DNA of 7,082 nucleotides. It comes from JAGOTP01 sp964443315 (GTDB lineage Bacteria; Patescibacteriota; Patescibacteriia; 2-12-FULL-60-25). Made by a program: the position numbers and the translations under genes. Every line of letters begins with the position of its first letter. The stretch's first letter is position 1. The notes under the pieces were generated by a model. That model was not told where the DNA came from, made no database searches, and was given only the letters and a program-made list of their open reading frames with translations. The stretch lies in NCBI GenBank assembly GCA_964443315.1, contig CAYUCP010000037.1, forward strand, positions 1 through 7,082, given 5' to 3'. Below, piece after piece: positions 1-5,727 of the stretch.

Positions 1-975
1 TTCCTTGCTTAAGTCGATTGTTTCGCTCATCCATGGGAATGGGTTCGCGACATGGAACTGCGCTGGCAAGCCGATACGCTCCAAACGACGATCCGCGATG
101 TACTCAATGTACTGGCGGAAGCTCGCGGCATTCATGCCGAAGATGCCTTTTGGAAACGCTGTATCTGCAAACGTATATTCGAGAACAGCCGCTCGTTTCA
201 CGAGATCAATGATGTGTGATTGGAATTCTGGTGTCCAAAGCTCCGGCTGTTCGGTTTTGATCGTATTGATCATTTCGATCCCGAAGTTTAGGTGTTGCGA
301 TTCATCACGCATGATGTACTCAATTTGTTCAGCTGATCCCACGAGTTTATTCTGTCGCTTGAAGCCTAAGATCACGGCGAAGGAGCTGTAGAAGAAGATG
401 CCTTCCATGATAAGTGAGAAGACAATCATGTTTTCAAGGAACTTCTGATCGCTCTCAAGCGTACCGGTCTTGAAGTGTGGATCAAAGATGCCATCGTTGA
501 AGCTCAGGATGAAGCTATCTTTATCGTAGATACTCTTTACTTCGCGGTACATGTTGAAGATCTCTCCACCGTCCAGTGCGAGCGATTCAACGATGTATTG
601 ATACGCATGCGTGTGAATGGCCTCCTCATACGCCTGACGAAGGAGATAGAGGCGGCACTCTGGAGACGTAATGTGCTTGTACGTTGCAAGCACAATGTTG
701 TTTGCGGCAATCGAGTCGGCAGTGGTGAAGAAACCGAGAACCGTCTTAAAGGCACGGCGTTCATCTTCCGTCAGGATATCTTTGGAGCGCCACTGTTCAA
801 CATCTTTCTGCATGTTGATCTCGGTTGGGAGCCAGTGGTTGGCGTTCCCGACGTTGTACGCATCCCACGCGAACGTATGACGCATGGGATAAAGCTGCAC
901 AACGTCTGCGTCTTTTCCGTTGATGATCCGACGATTGTTGATATGGACGCGATCAGAGGTGAGGGTAATAGGCAT
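1..975 (-). CDS. nrdB: Class I ribonucleotide reductase, beta (radical-generating) subunit, partial (C-terminus beyond left edge)
   Basis: This subunit houses the di-metal/tyrosyl-radical cofactor that starts reduction of ribonucleoside diphosphates by NrdA in the cytoplasm. The reverse-strand reading frame is open for 325 codons from the ATG at 975 to the window edge, so the protein is truncated by the window. All metal ligands of the ferritin-like fold are visible: D87, E118, H121 (in the motif EAIHTHAY), E191 (IMEGIFFYSSF), and E225 and H228 (RDESQHLNFG). Y125 occupies the position of the radical tyrosine (E. coli Y122), so this reads as a tyrosyl-radical enzyme rather than the Chlamydia-type subclass with Phe there. 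The N-terminal part has the family's INGKDADVVQLYP and NHWLPTEINMQKD stretches. The start lies 8 bp after the nrdA stop with no clear Shine-Dalgarno and no in-frame alternative, suggesting translational coupling within an nrdA-nrdB operon. Family assignment is very secure; the metal type (Fe, Mn or mixed) cannot be read from sequence. Confidence 0.97.
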   Translation of the reverse strand, partial: MPITLTSDRVHINNRRIINGKDADVVQLYPMRHTFAWDAYNVGNANHWLPTEINMQKDVEQWRSKDILTEDERRAFKTVLGFFTTADSIAANNIVLATYKHITSPECRLYLLRQAYEEAIHTHAYQYIVESLALDGGEIFNMYREVKSIYDKDSFILSFNDGIFDPHFKTGTLESDQKFLENMIVFSLIMEGIFFYSSFAVILGFKRQNKLVGSAEQIEYIMRDESQHLNFGIEMINTIKTEQPELWTPEFQSHIIDLVKRAAVLEYTFADTAFPKGIFGMNAASFRQYIEYIADRRLERIGLPAQFHVANPFPWMSETIDLSKE

Positions 976-983
976 ACGGCAAC

Positions 984-3908
984 TTATTGGCAGGCTTCGC
1001 AGGTTGGATCGTTCAGCTTGCAGAGCTTTACCTCTTTTCCATCAACCATCACGGTTGGGGAGGAAGAGGGAGGCGTTGAGAACTTGGCCTTAGGGGCAGC
1101 CGTTGGTTCCACGGAGACGCTCTTCGTGGCAGGCTGATTGGCTGAGGCGGCGACGCTTGCGACTGGATTTGGAACAGGAGATGGAATCGCATCGTGTGTA
1201 GCTTTGTTGGCTGGAGGCGTGTCGCCTGGCTTGCTGCTGCGCTTGTGGGTCGAGCCGAATTCCGCTGTGCTGACGGTCGACTTTTCCACCTGCGAGGCAG
1301 CGAGTGTGCGGAGGTAGTACGTCGTCTTCACACCGAGTTCCCAGGCGTACATGTAGATGTCGTTGATCTCTTTTCCGGACGAACCCTTGTAGAAGATGTT
1401 GAGTGCTTGGCTTTGATCCATCCACTTCCCACGAGCAGCGGCAGCACGAATGAGCCACTGAGGTTCAATATCGAAGGTCTCCTTGTACTTTTCGCGAAGA
1501 TTGGCTGGAATTTCTTCAATCGCGGCGATATTTCCATCAAAGTACTTAAGCTTTTTCAACATTGATTCATCCCACAAGTCGAGCTTCTTCAAATCGTCGA
1601 CGAGGGCGCCGTTAATGACGATGAAGTCACCAAACTGGTTCGCCTTCACGTACAGGTTCTTATAGATCGGCTCAATGGATGGCGTACAGCCAGAGATGTT
1701 CGAGATCGTCGCGGTTGGAGCGATGGCTAAACAGTTGGAGTTGCGCATGCCGTGCTTTTTGATGGCGGCACGGACCACGGACCAGTCCAACGTTGAGCTA
1801 CGTGAGGTTTCAATACGCTCGCCACGTTCCTGCTCGAGTAAGTCGATCGTATCAACCGGCAAGATGCCACGTGACCACTTGGAGCCTTCGTACGAAGCGT
1901 AGACGTCACGTTCCTTGGCGAGTTCGGTGGAGGCGAGAATCGCGTAGTAAGAAACGGCTTCCATGCTTTCATCGGCAAACTTCACACAGGCCTCAGAAGC
2001 GAAATTGATATCAAGGGCGTAAAGCGCATCCTGAAAGCCCATGATGCCAAGACCGACTGGGCGATGGCGCAGGTTGGAATTGCGAGCTTCGATGGTTGGA
2101 TAGAAGTTCACGTCGATGACGTTGTCGAGCATGCGCATGGCCGTCATGACAGTGTCTTTCAACATCTCGAGGTCGAGTGCACCGTTCGTGATGTGGCGCG
2201 CCAGGTTTACGGAGCCCAAGTTACAGACGGCAGTTTCTTCCGCAGACGTGTTGAGCGTGATCTCGGTACATAAGTTTGAGCTGTGTACGACGCCGACGTG
2301 ATCTTGTGGAGAGCGAACGTTGCAAGGATCTTTCCAGGTAATCCAAGGGTGACCCGTTTCGAACAACATGCCGAGCATTTTCTTCCAGAGGTCGCGCGCT
2401 TTTACTTTGCGATGCAAGCGAATTTTCCCTTCTTCAGCGAGGCGTTCGTAGTTCTCATACTGTTCTTCGAACTTCTTTCCGTAGATGTGGTGCAAGTCTG
2501 GAACTTCGTCTGGAGAGAAGAGGCTCCACTCCTTGTCATCACGCACGCGCTTCATGAACAGGTCTGGAATCCAGTTAGCTGTGTCCATGTCATGGGTACG
2601 GCGGCGCTCGTCACCCGTGTTTTTGCGGAGTTCAAGGAAATCTTCAATGTCGTAGTGCCACGTTTCGAGGTACGCACAGGTCGCGCCACGGCGACGACCA
2701 GAGCGGTTGATGGCAGCCGTCGTGTCGTTTGCGACCTTGAGGAATGGAATAATACCTTGGCTTTCGACGCCCGTTCCCTTAATGCGAGAACCGGTGCCGC
2801 GCAGGTTGGTCCAGTCATTGCCAAGACCGCCAGACCACTTCGAAAGCTGAGCATTGTCGGCCAAGCACTTGAAGATGTGGTCGAGCGAATCCATGACGGT
2901 CGTGAGGTAGCACGACGACAGCTGTGGGTGCGAGGTTCCTGCATGGAACAAGGTTGGCGTGGAGGGAACAAAGCGTAAGGTCGAGATCAATTCATAGAAC
3001 TTGATCGCCATGTCATCGCGAAGTCCACGCGTTTCGTTCAGCGCCAACCCCATGGATACGCGCATCCAGAAAGCTTGAGGGGTCTCGAGGAGCTGCTTGG
3101 TTTGTGGGTGGTTCAAGAAATAACGATCAGCCACCGTCTGCATGCCGAGGAAGAGGAACAAATCATCACGCTCTGGTTTCAAAACAGCCGCCAAGCGTTC
3201 CAGGTCGAACTGAACCATGCGCTCATCGAGCTTTTTGAGTTCCGTCAACAGTTTCGTGTTCTTGATGAAAGTGTTGCGATAGCATTCATCAAGCTTAGTG
3301 AAATCAACGTGTTCGCCGGCGGTTTCTTTGTAGACTTTGTGAGCCAAGAGGCGACTCGCCATCTTGGAGTAGGCTGGGTCGCGTTCAATGAACGCGCGGG
3401 TGGTGAGGATGAGGGCCTGAGAGATATCAGACGTCTTCATGCCGTCATAGACATCTTGGGCGCACTGCTGAGCGATGGTTTCGATGTCGACTTCACCGCC
3501 AGCATCTTTGGCGACGTATTGGAGCGTTTTGCGGATTTTGTCGATTGAAAAGGCTTCGGTCTTGCCGGAGCGCTTCAAAACGGAGATCTGGAAGGTCTGA
3601 GGCTCCTGTTCACGCTTCTTCGCGTGTTCGTAGCGATAGAGGATGTAGTCCTTGGCGACATCAAAAAAGCGATCGCGCATGAGCATCTGCTCAACGACGT
3701 TTTGTACTTCTTCAATGGAGGTGACGCCGTCGGCTGGGACGCGGTTTTCGAGCTCGGCAACGATATCGCGCGTCAGCTGCTCTAAGATTGTCGACTCCAC
3801 GCCACCACGAATGGCAGTGAAGGCCTTAAAGAGCGCCTGTGTGATTTTGCTGGCATCGAAGGCGACGATTCGACCGTCACGCTTTTTGATGCGAAGAAGT
3901 GACCCCAT
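984..3908 (-). CDS. nrdA: Class I ribonucleoside-diphosphate reductase, alpha (catalytic) subunit with two ATP-cones
   Basis: This is the catalytic and allosteric subunit that converts ribonucleoside diphosphates to deoxyribonucleotides. Numbering from the ATG at 3908 (974 aa), two ATP-cone domains lie at about 4-95 and 107-200, then the ten-stranded barrel. Active-site residues are visible: C333 (LSSCYL) and C562 (VCNLGSVNL) form the reducible pair. N545, C547 and E549 (SSNLCTE) are the substrate-radical residues. Y864-Y865 (KTTYYLRT) are the radical-transfer tyrosines. The C-terminal tail carries C963, C970 and C973 (ending CEACQ), the swinging thiols that re-reduce the active site. About 75 residues rich in Pro, Ala, Ser and Thr separate the barrel from this tail, an unusually long tether. 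The frame stays open upstream to a GTG at 3986, but that codon lies inside an NrdR box and would add 26 residues before the first ATP-cone, so the ATG was chosen. There is no clear Shine-Dalgarno sequence. nrdB follows after 8 bp. Confidence 0.97.
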   Translation of the reverse strand: MGSLLRIKKRDGRIVAFDASKITQALFKAFTAIRGGVESTILEQLTRDIVAELENRVPADGVTSIEEVQNVVEQMLMRDRFFDVAKDYILYRYEHAKKREQEPQTFQISVLKRSGKTEAFSIDKIRKTLQYVAKDAGGEVDIETIAQQCAQDVYDGMKTSDISQALILTTRAFIERDPAYSKMASRLLAHKVYKETAGEHVDFTKLDECYRNTFIKNTKLLTELKKLDERMVQFDLERLAAVLKPERDDLFLFLGMQTVADRYFLNHPQTKQLLETPQAFWMRVSMGLALNETRGLRDDMAIKFYELISTLRFVPSTPTLFHAGTSHPQLSSCYLTTVMDSLDHIFKCLADNAQLSKWSGGLGNDWTNLRGTGSRIKGTGVESQGIIPFLKVANDTTAAINRSGRRRGATCAYLETWHYDIEDFLELRKNTGDERRRTHDMDTANWIPDLFMKRVRDDKEWSLFSPDEVPDLHHIYGKKFEEQYENYERLAEEGKIRLHRKVKARDLWKKMLGMLFETGHPWITWKDPCNVRSPQDHVGVVHSSNLCTEITLNTSAEETAVCNLGSVNLARHITNGALDLEMLKDTVMTAMRMLDNVIDVNFYPTIEARNSNLRHRPVGLGIMGFQDALYALDINFASEACVKFADESMEAVSYYAILASTELAKERDVYASYEGSKWSRGILPVDTIDLLEQERGERIETSRSSTLDWSVVRAAIKKHGMRNSNCLAIAPTATISNISGCTPSIEPIYKNLYVKANQFGDFIVINGALVDDLKKLDLWDESMLKKLKYFDGNIAAIEEIPANLREKYKETFDIEPQWLIRAAAARGKWMDQSQALNIFYKGSSGKEINDIYMYAWELGVKTTYYLRTLAASQVEKSTVSTAEFGSTHKRSSKPGDTPPANKATHDAIPSPVPNPVASVAASANQPATKSVSVEPTAAPKAKFSTPPSSSPTVMVDGKEVKLCKLNDPTCEACQ

Positions 3909-3925
3909 ACGAATAGCGAGAAAAG

Positions 3926-3955
3926 GTGAGCGATTTAATAAAGATCTGTGAGCGA
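3926..3955. repeat. Pair of 8-bp direct repeats in the nrdA leader
   Basis: GTGAGCGA occurs at 3926-3933 and again at 3948-3955, 22 bp apart start to start (about two helical turns), between the NrdR boxes and the nrdA start codon. This is directly visible; a role as a regulator site is only a possibility and chance occurrence cannot be excluded. Confidence 0.4.
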
Positions 3956-3982
3956 ATATGAGATTTCCGAGGTTTCCTCCCA

Positions 3983-3998
3983 ACACAATATATTGTGG
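3983..3998 (-). promoter_or_regulatory. NrdR box 1 (promoter-proximal) upstream of nrdAB
   Basis: The 16-mer ACACAATATATTGTGG fits the NrdR-box consensus (acaCwAtATaTwGtgt) at 15 of 16 positions and is a near-perfect palindrome (7 of 8 pairs). NrdR is a zinc-finger/ATP-cone repressor that binds paired boxes and shuts off ribonucleotide reductase genes when dATP is high. A -10-like TATATT (minus strand, 3987-3992) lies within the box, so bound repressor would probably block RNA polymerase. Its centre is 75-90 bp upstream of the nrdA ATG. Confidence 0.88.
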
Positions 3999-4014
3999 TG
4001 AGAACTGAATCCTA

Positions 4015-4030
4015 CCACTACATATAGTGT
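4015..4030 (-). promoter_or_regulatory. NrdR box 2 (distal) upstream of nrdAB
   Basis: The 16-mer CCACTACATATAGTGT matches the NrdR-box core (CwAnATATAG) with 6 of 8 palindromic pairs. Its centre is 32 bp from that of box 1, about three helical turns. This is the spacing expected for NrdR, which needs two boxes on the same face of the helix. The pair makes NrdR control of the nrdAB operon highly likely, although the nrdR gene itself is not in the window. Confidence 0.85.
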
Positions 4031-4187
4031 TTAGAAAGTTTTCTGTGTGGATAACAAGTGGGCTGGATGGGGATGTTTTTTCTCTTGTAAAAACGCCTTA
4101 TTTTTTGGAAAAAAGAAGCGACACAGAGGTGCGACGCGTTCGCACGGGTCTTCGTCAAGATCGGACAAATTGTTTTTAAAAGGCGAT
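4031..4187. other. Non-coding AT-rich stretch upstream of the nrd operon
   Basis: No supportable gene is present here. Beyond the DnaA box it holds several A/T runs (about 4077-4120, including T6-GG-A6 at 4101-4114 or so) between the nrd regulatory sites and the hairpin that follows the small minus-strand gene. The long reading frames crossing it in both strands have no recognisable protein features or ribosome-binding sites. Confidence 0.5.
4046..4054 (-). promoter_or_regulatory. Perfect DnaA box upstream of the NrdR boxes
   Basis: The minus strand reads TTATCCACA, the exact consensus 9-mer for the initiator DnaA, 15 bp upstream of NrdR box 2. In E. coli, DnaA boxes in the nrdAB promoter let DnaA tune reductase expression to replication, so the position is biologically sensible. 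Only one perfect box is seen, and a single 9-mer can occur by chance; the placement is what makes it credible. Confidence 0.55.
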
Positions 4188-4226
4188 GCCCCCGAGCTGC
4201 GGAGTGGATACCGTATGCTCGGGGGC
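4188..4226 (-). terminator. Hairpin, probable terminator of the small membrane-protein gene
   Basis: A perfect 10-bp inverted repeat (GCCCCCGAGC at 4188-4197 and GCTCGGGGGC at 4217-4226) encloses a 19-nt loop. It lies 26 bp downstream of the TAA of the minus-strand gene at 4253-4408. On the minus strand the stem is followed by ATCGCC and then TTTTAAAAA, so the T-run is short and offset by six bases. That makes it an imperfect intrinsic terminator; an mRNA-stabilising 3' hairpin is an alternative. Confidence 0.55.
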
Positions 4227-4252
4227 ACGAGGGCCGCCGTCTGGGGTGCGTG

Positions 4253-4408
4253 TTACCGCACCATGCGGGCGAACGCGGCGAGAGCCGGGATGCCCAGGTA
4301 GTACCAGAAGGCGCCCAGCGCGACCACGACCCCCACTAACCACCAGTTGAGCCTGGCAGGGGTCTCGTGATCACTTTCGACCGACGTTGCTGCGTCTTGA
4401 TCTCTCAT
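4253..4408 (-). CDS. Small single-pass membrane protein, 51 aa, unknown function
   Basis: The frame begins at the ATG at 4408, preceded by GGAGG (4415-4419) with an ideal 6-nt spacer, the clearest ribosome-binding site in the window, and ends in TAA. The protein has an acidic, polar N-terminus (MRDQDAATSVESDHETPAR, residues 1-19). One hydrophobic helix follows from about L20 to A47, rich in aromatics (NWWLVG, FWYYLG) and containing Pro41. It finishes with a short basic end (RMVR). The charge pattern (acidic N-terminus, basic C-terminus) predicts an N-out/C-in membrane anchor. No family is recognised. A hairpin lies just downstream, and the gene diverges from the lipoprotein-like ORF at 4594. 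Local GC is higher than in the flanking genes. I infer it is real from the ribosome-binding site, the coherent membrane-protein composition and the downstream hairpin; its role is unknown. Confidence 0.72.
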   Translation of the reverse strand: MRDQDAATSVESDHETPARLNWWLVGVVVALGAFWYYLGIPALAAFARMVR

Positions 4409-4414
4409 GTGTGG

Positions 4415-4419
4415 CCTCC
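4415..4419 (-). promoter_or_regulatory. Strong Shine-Dalgarno of the 51-aa gene
   Basis: GGAGG on the minus strand, 6 nt before the ATG at 4408. It fixes the start of a gene too short for most callers. It abuts directly the 3' arm of the 9-bp hairpin at 4420-4458, so accessibility of the site could depend on that structure. Confidence 0.75.
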
Positions 4420-4458
4420 GTTTCCCGGAAAAAGAGGAGATGGGTATACCCGGGAAAC
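4420..4458. repeat. 9-bp perfect inverted repeat in the divergent intergenic region
   Basis: GTTTCCCGG (4420-4428) and CCGGGAAAC (4450-4458) are exact reverse complements with a 21-bp spacer. The spacer end contains the 10-bp perfect palindrome GGGTATACCC (4442-4451), overlapping the right arm. In minus-strand RNA the hairpin would sit immediately upstream of the GGAGG of the 51-aa gene, and its loop carries CTCC (plus-strand GGAG at 4436-4439), which could pair with that Shine-Dalgarno instead. It may be a DNA operator or an RNA switch; the sequence cannot decide which. Confidence 0.6.
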
Positions 4459-4509
4459 AAGAAATGGTGTCAGAAAAGCTACCGTTTGTCGAGAGTTTGA
4501 AGCTAAAAT

Positions 4510-4540
4510 TTGCCTTATTCTAGGCTTTTGATGCTATGTT
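4510..4540 (+). promoter_or_regulatory. Candidate promoter for the lipoprotein-like ORF
   Basis: An extended -10 element TGCTATGTT (4532-4540) is preceded, with a long 19-bp spacer, by TTGCCT (4510-4515) as a weak -35. Transcription would start near 4547, leaving a leader of about 45 nt before the ATG at 4594. The match is modest and is supported mainly by its position. Confidence 0.3.
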
Positions 4541-4578
4541 TGGTTCGCTGCATTTGGTGAATAAACGTGGCGAGTATC

Positions 4579-4584
4579 AAGGAG
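4579..4584 (+). promoter_or_regulatory. Shine-Dalgarno of the lipoprotein-like ORF
   Basis: AAGGAG lies 9 nt upstream of the ATG at 4594, with GAGAGG overlapping it at a closer spacing. A good ribosome-binding site here supports translation starting at 4594 despite the early TGA. Confidence 0.65.
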
Positions 4585-4593
4585 AGGCGAGAC

Positions 4594-4743
4594 ATGAGAG
4601 CGAAAGGTGTGTTGGTGATGTGGGTGCTCCTCGGGGTGCTCATGTCGGGGTGTTGAAGGACGTATGTCGTCGGGATTATCTACGAGGATGTGCCTGCCAG
4701 CGACGCGGACGTCTCAGAAGAAGGTGACGCTGCCGACGACTAA
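4594..4743 (+). pseudogene. Small lipoprotein ORF interrupted by an in-frame TGA after the lipobox cysteine
   Basis: From the ATG at 4594 the frame encodes a textbook lipoprotein signal peptide of 20 residues: MRAKG, a hydrophobic core VLVMWVLLGVL, and the lipobox LMSGC ending at Cys20. The next codon (4654-4656) is TGA. The same frame then continues for 28 further sense codons (RTYVVGIIYEDVPASDADV, then an acidic end SEEGDAADD) to a TAA at 4741-4743. A strong terminator hairpin starts 27 bp later. A mature lipoprotein with an acidic tail of 30 residues is the natural reading if TGA is bypassed. Possible explanations are a nonsense mutation (one change from CGA, GGA or TGG), a sequencing error, programmed readthrough, or a functional 20-residue lipopeptide with a non-coding remainder. 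Genome-wide TGA recoding is unlikely, because the roughly 970-codon nrdA and 349-codon ruvB contain no in-frame TGA. No homologue is recognised. It diverges from the 51-aa gene. Confidence 0.6.
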
Positions 4744-4770
4744 GATCGGCACTACAGGTGGAACGAAAGC

Positions 4771-4808
4771 ACGGCCGAGGGTGAGCCACCTCGGCCGTCG
4801 TTCTTTTT
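4771..4808 (+). terminator. Rho-independent terminator
   Basis: ACGGCCGAGG (4771-4780) and CCTCGGCCGT (4789-4798) form a perfect 10-bp GC-rich stem with an 8-nt loop, followed by CGTTCTTTTT. It ends transcription of the plus-strand lipoprotein-like ORF. It lies in the convergent gap to the PH-domain gene; on the minus strand the stem is followed only by GCTTTCGTT, so it may also act, more weakly, for that gene. Confidence 0.88.
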
Positions 4809-4815
4809 GTACGTG

Positions 4816-5439
4816 TTATTTTGCTCGTCCGACCTGTTTTACTTCAGCCTTTTCTTCTTTAGGAGGTTCACTGCTCGCGCCAAACTCTTCTAGTTTTTCC
4901 TCTTCAATATGATCGGTTCGATCGGTTTCAGAAAGCTCAAGAATCGTTTTCGCTACCTCGTTCGGATGTGGAATCTCTTCAAACATGAACCGTTCACGCT
5001 CTCCAGCGGTCTGGATTTCCACCTCTCCGAAATTGAACATGGTTTTCGTGAATCCATTGACTATCGCTGTCACGTCTTGAATACGGTAGAGACGAAGCTC
5101 GGAAACAGTTCGTCCAAACAGACCATTCTGCTCGATGTTCAAGATGCGGCGATTTGTTACGATCCAGCTATCCAAGTAGTAATCGAGGAAGAGTTGGAAC
5201 AGGAAGAGCCACGCAAACAAGAAGAAGATCGATCCACCAAAAATCAAAATGGCTTGGAAGCGAACGTCTGCTAAAAATTCTAATTGGGTTGATCTGAGAT
5301 ACCAGAGAACGAAGAATGGGGAAGCGATCAGCAAAAGGTAGCCGAAGAGAACGCTGAGAAGTGTGATCGGGTGACGACGCAAAAAGTAGACGAGTTTTTC
5401 GTCGGGAATCGCATTGGGGAGGTTTTTGAGATCAAGCAT
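4816..5439 (-). CDS. Membrane protein with bacterial PH domain (bPH2/DUF304, YdbS-like)
   Basis: This 207-aa protein opens with PDEKLVYFLRRHPI (12-25), typical of the YdbS/DUF304 group. Two transmembrane helices follow at about 26-48 and 62-86. A bacterial pleckstrin-homology-like domain spans about 89-168 (YYLDSWIVTNRRILNIEQ, then LRLYRIQDVTAI, FGEVEIQTAGE and FEEIPHP). The last 38 residues are highly charged and probably disordered and cytoplasmic (EEEKLEEFGASSEPPKEEKAE). The PH-like domain would sit at the inner face of the membrane. Proteins of this class have no agreed biochemical activity, so I assign family only. The ATG at 5439 follows the upstream gene's TAA by 5 bp, with no separate ribosome-binding site, which points to co-transcription and coupled translation with the small membrane gene and ruvB. 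It ends in TAA opposite a plus-strand terminator. Confidence 0.88.
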   Translation of the reverse strand: MLDLKNLPNAIPDEKLVYFLRRHPITLLSVLFGYLLLIASPFFVLWYLRSTQLEFLADVRFQAILIFGGSIFFLFAWLFLFQLFLDYYLDSWIVTNRRILNIEQNGLFGRTVSELRLYRIQDVTAIVNGFTKTMFNFGEVEIQTAGERERFMFEEIPHPNEVAKTILELSETDRTDHIEEEKLEEFGASSEPPKEEKAEVKQVGRAK

Positions 5440-5444
5440 AGCCG

Positions 5445-5675
5445 TTAGAAAGAAGAGAAGACGGCAAAGCCTTGGCGAAGATCAATGCTTGCGGCGTAGC
5501 CGAGGGTGAGAACAATAACGCCAACCGATACGGTCAGAAACGCCCCAGCAACTACGTACGTCCAGCTGCAGGAAAGGCCGTAACGGAGGGTTGTCGCGAG
5601 CGTAATGAGCGACGCTAAGCAAAAAATCCCAACCAGGATGATCCAAGCAAAGAAAATCCAAAGAAGAGGAAACAT
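5445..5675 (-). CDS. Small membrane protein with two predicted helices, 76 aa, unknown function
   Basis: From the ATG at 5675 the protein starts at once with a hydrophobic helix (MFPLLWIFFAWIILVGIF), then a short basic/polar loop around LRYGLSCSW. A second helix follows (about TYVVAGAFLTVSVGVIVLTL), and the protein ends in a short tail, DLRQGFAVFSSF. An in-frame GTG at 5711 would add 12 residues (VRQPRFPYDTS) and start 16 bp after the ruvB stop. I prefer the ATG because it places Met at the helix, but neither start has a convincing Shine-Dalgarno. The gene lies between ruvB and the PH-domain gene in one tight minus-strand cluster. Similar small two-helix proteins in this setting are usually annotated as hypothetical. 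No family or function is recognised; membrane location is inferred from hydrophobicity. Confidence 0.75.
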   Translation of the reverse strand: MFPLLWIFFAWIILVGIFCLASLITLATTLRYGLSCSWTYVVAGAFLTVSVGVIVLTLGYAASIDLRQGFAVFSSF

Positions 5676-5727
5676 GCTCGTATCATACGGGAAACGAGGT
5701 TGTCTGACCACTCACGAGCGGAAGGTC

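Noticed and set aside
475..1137. 220-codon plus-strand frame
   Set aside because: It is antisense to nrdB and the nrdA 3' end, whose frames have full active-site motifs. No ribosome-binding site or domain is seen.
2283..2978. 231-codon plus-strand frame
   Set aside because: Antisense shadow of the nrdA catalytic barrel.
3909..3986. N-terminal extension of nrdA to a GTG at 3986
   Set aside because: The GTG lies inside NrdR box 1, and the 26 extra residues precede the normal start of the first ATP-cone with no homology-like features. A GGAGG at 3976-3980 has no start codon at proper distance.
4031..4187. Replication origin at the DnaA box and A/T runs
   Set aside because: Only one perfect DnaA box and no dnaA/dnaN neighbours; control of nrdAB explains the site better.
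4440..4523. 27-codon plus-strand frame (MGIPGKQEMVSEK...) ending in TAG
   Set aside because: The GAGGAG abuts the ATG with no usable spacer, it overlaps the inverted repeat, and it has no domain or membrane features. It could be a leader peptide but nothing supports it.
4654..4656. Genome-wide reassignment of TGA (Gly or Trp codes)
   Set aside because: nrdA, nrdB (partial), ruvB and the PH-domain gene contain no in-frame TGA and use ordinary Gly and Trp codons, which would be improbable in a TGA-recoding genome.
4536..4727. 63-codon plus-strand frame over the lipoprotein-like ORF
   Set aside because: Arg/Cys-rich, no ribosome-binding site at its ATG, and out of phase with the signal-peptide frame that does have one.
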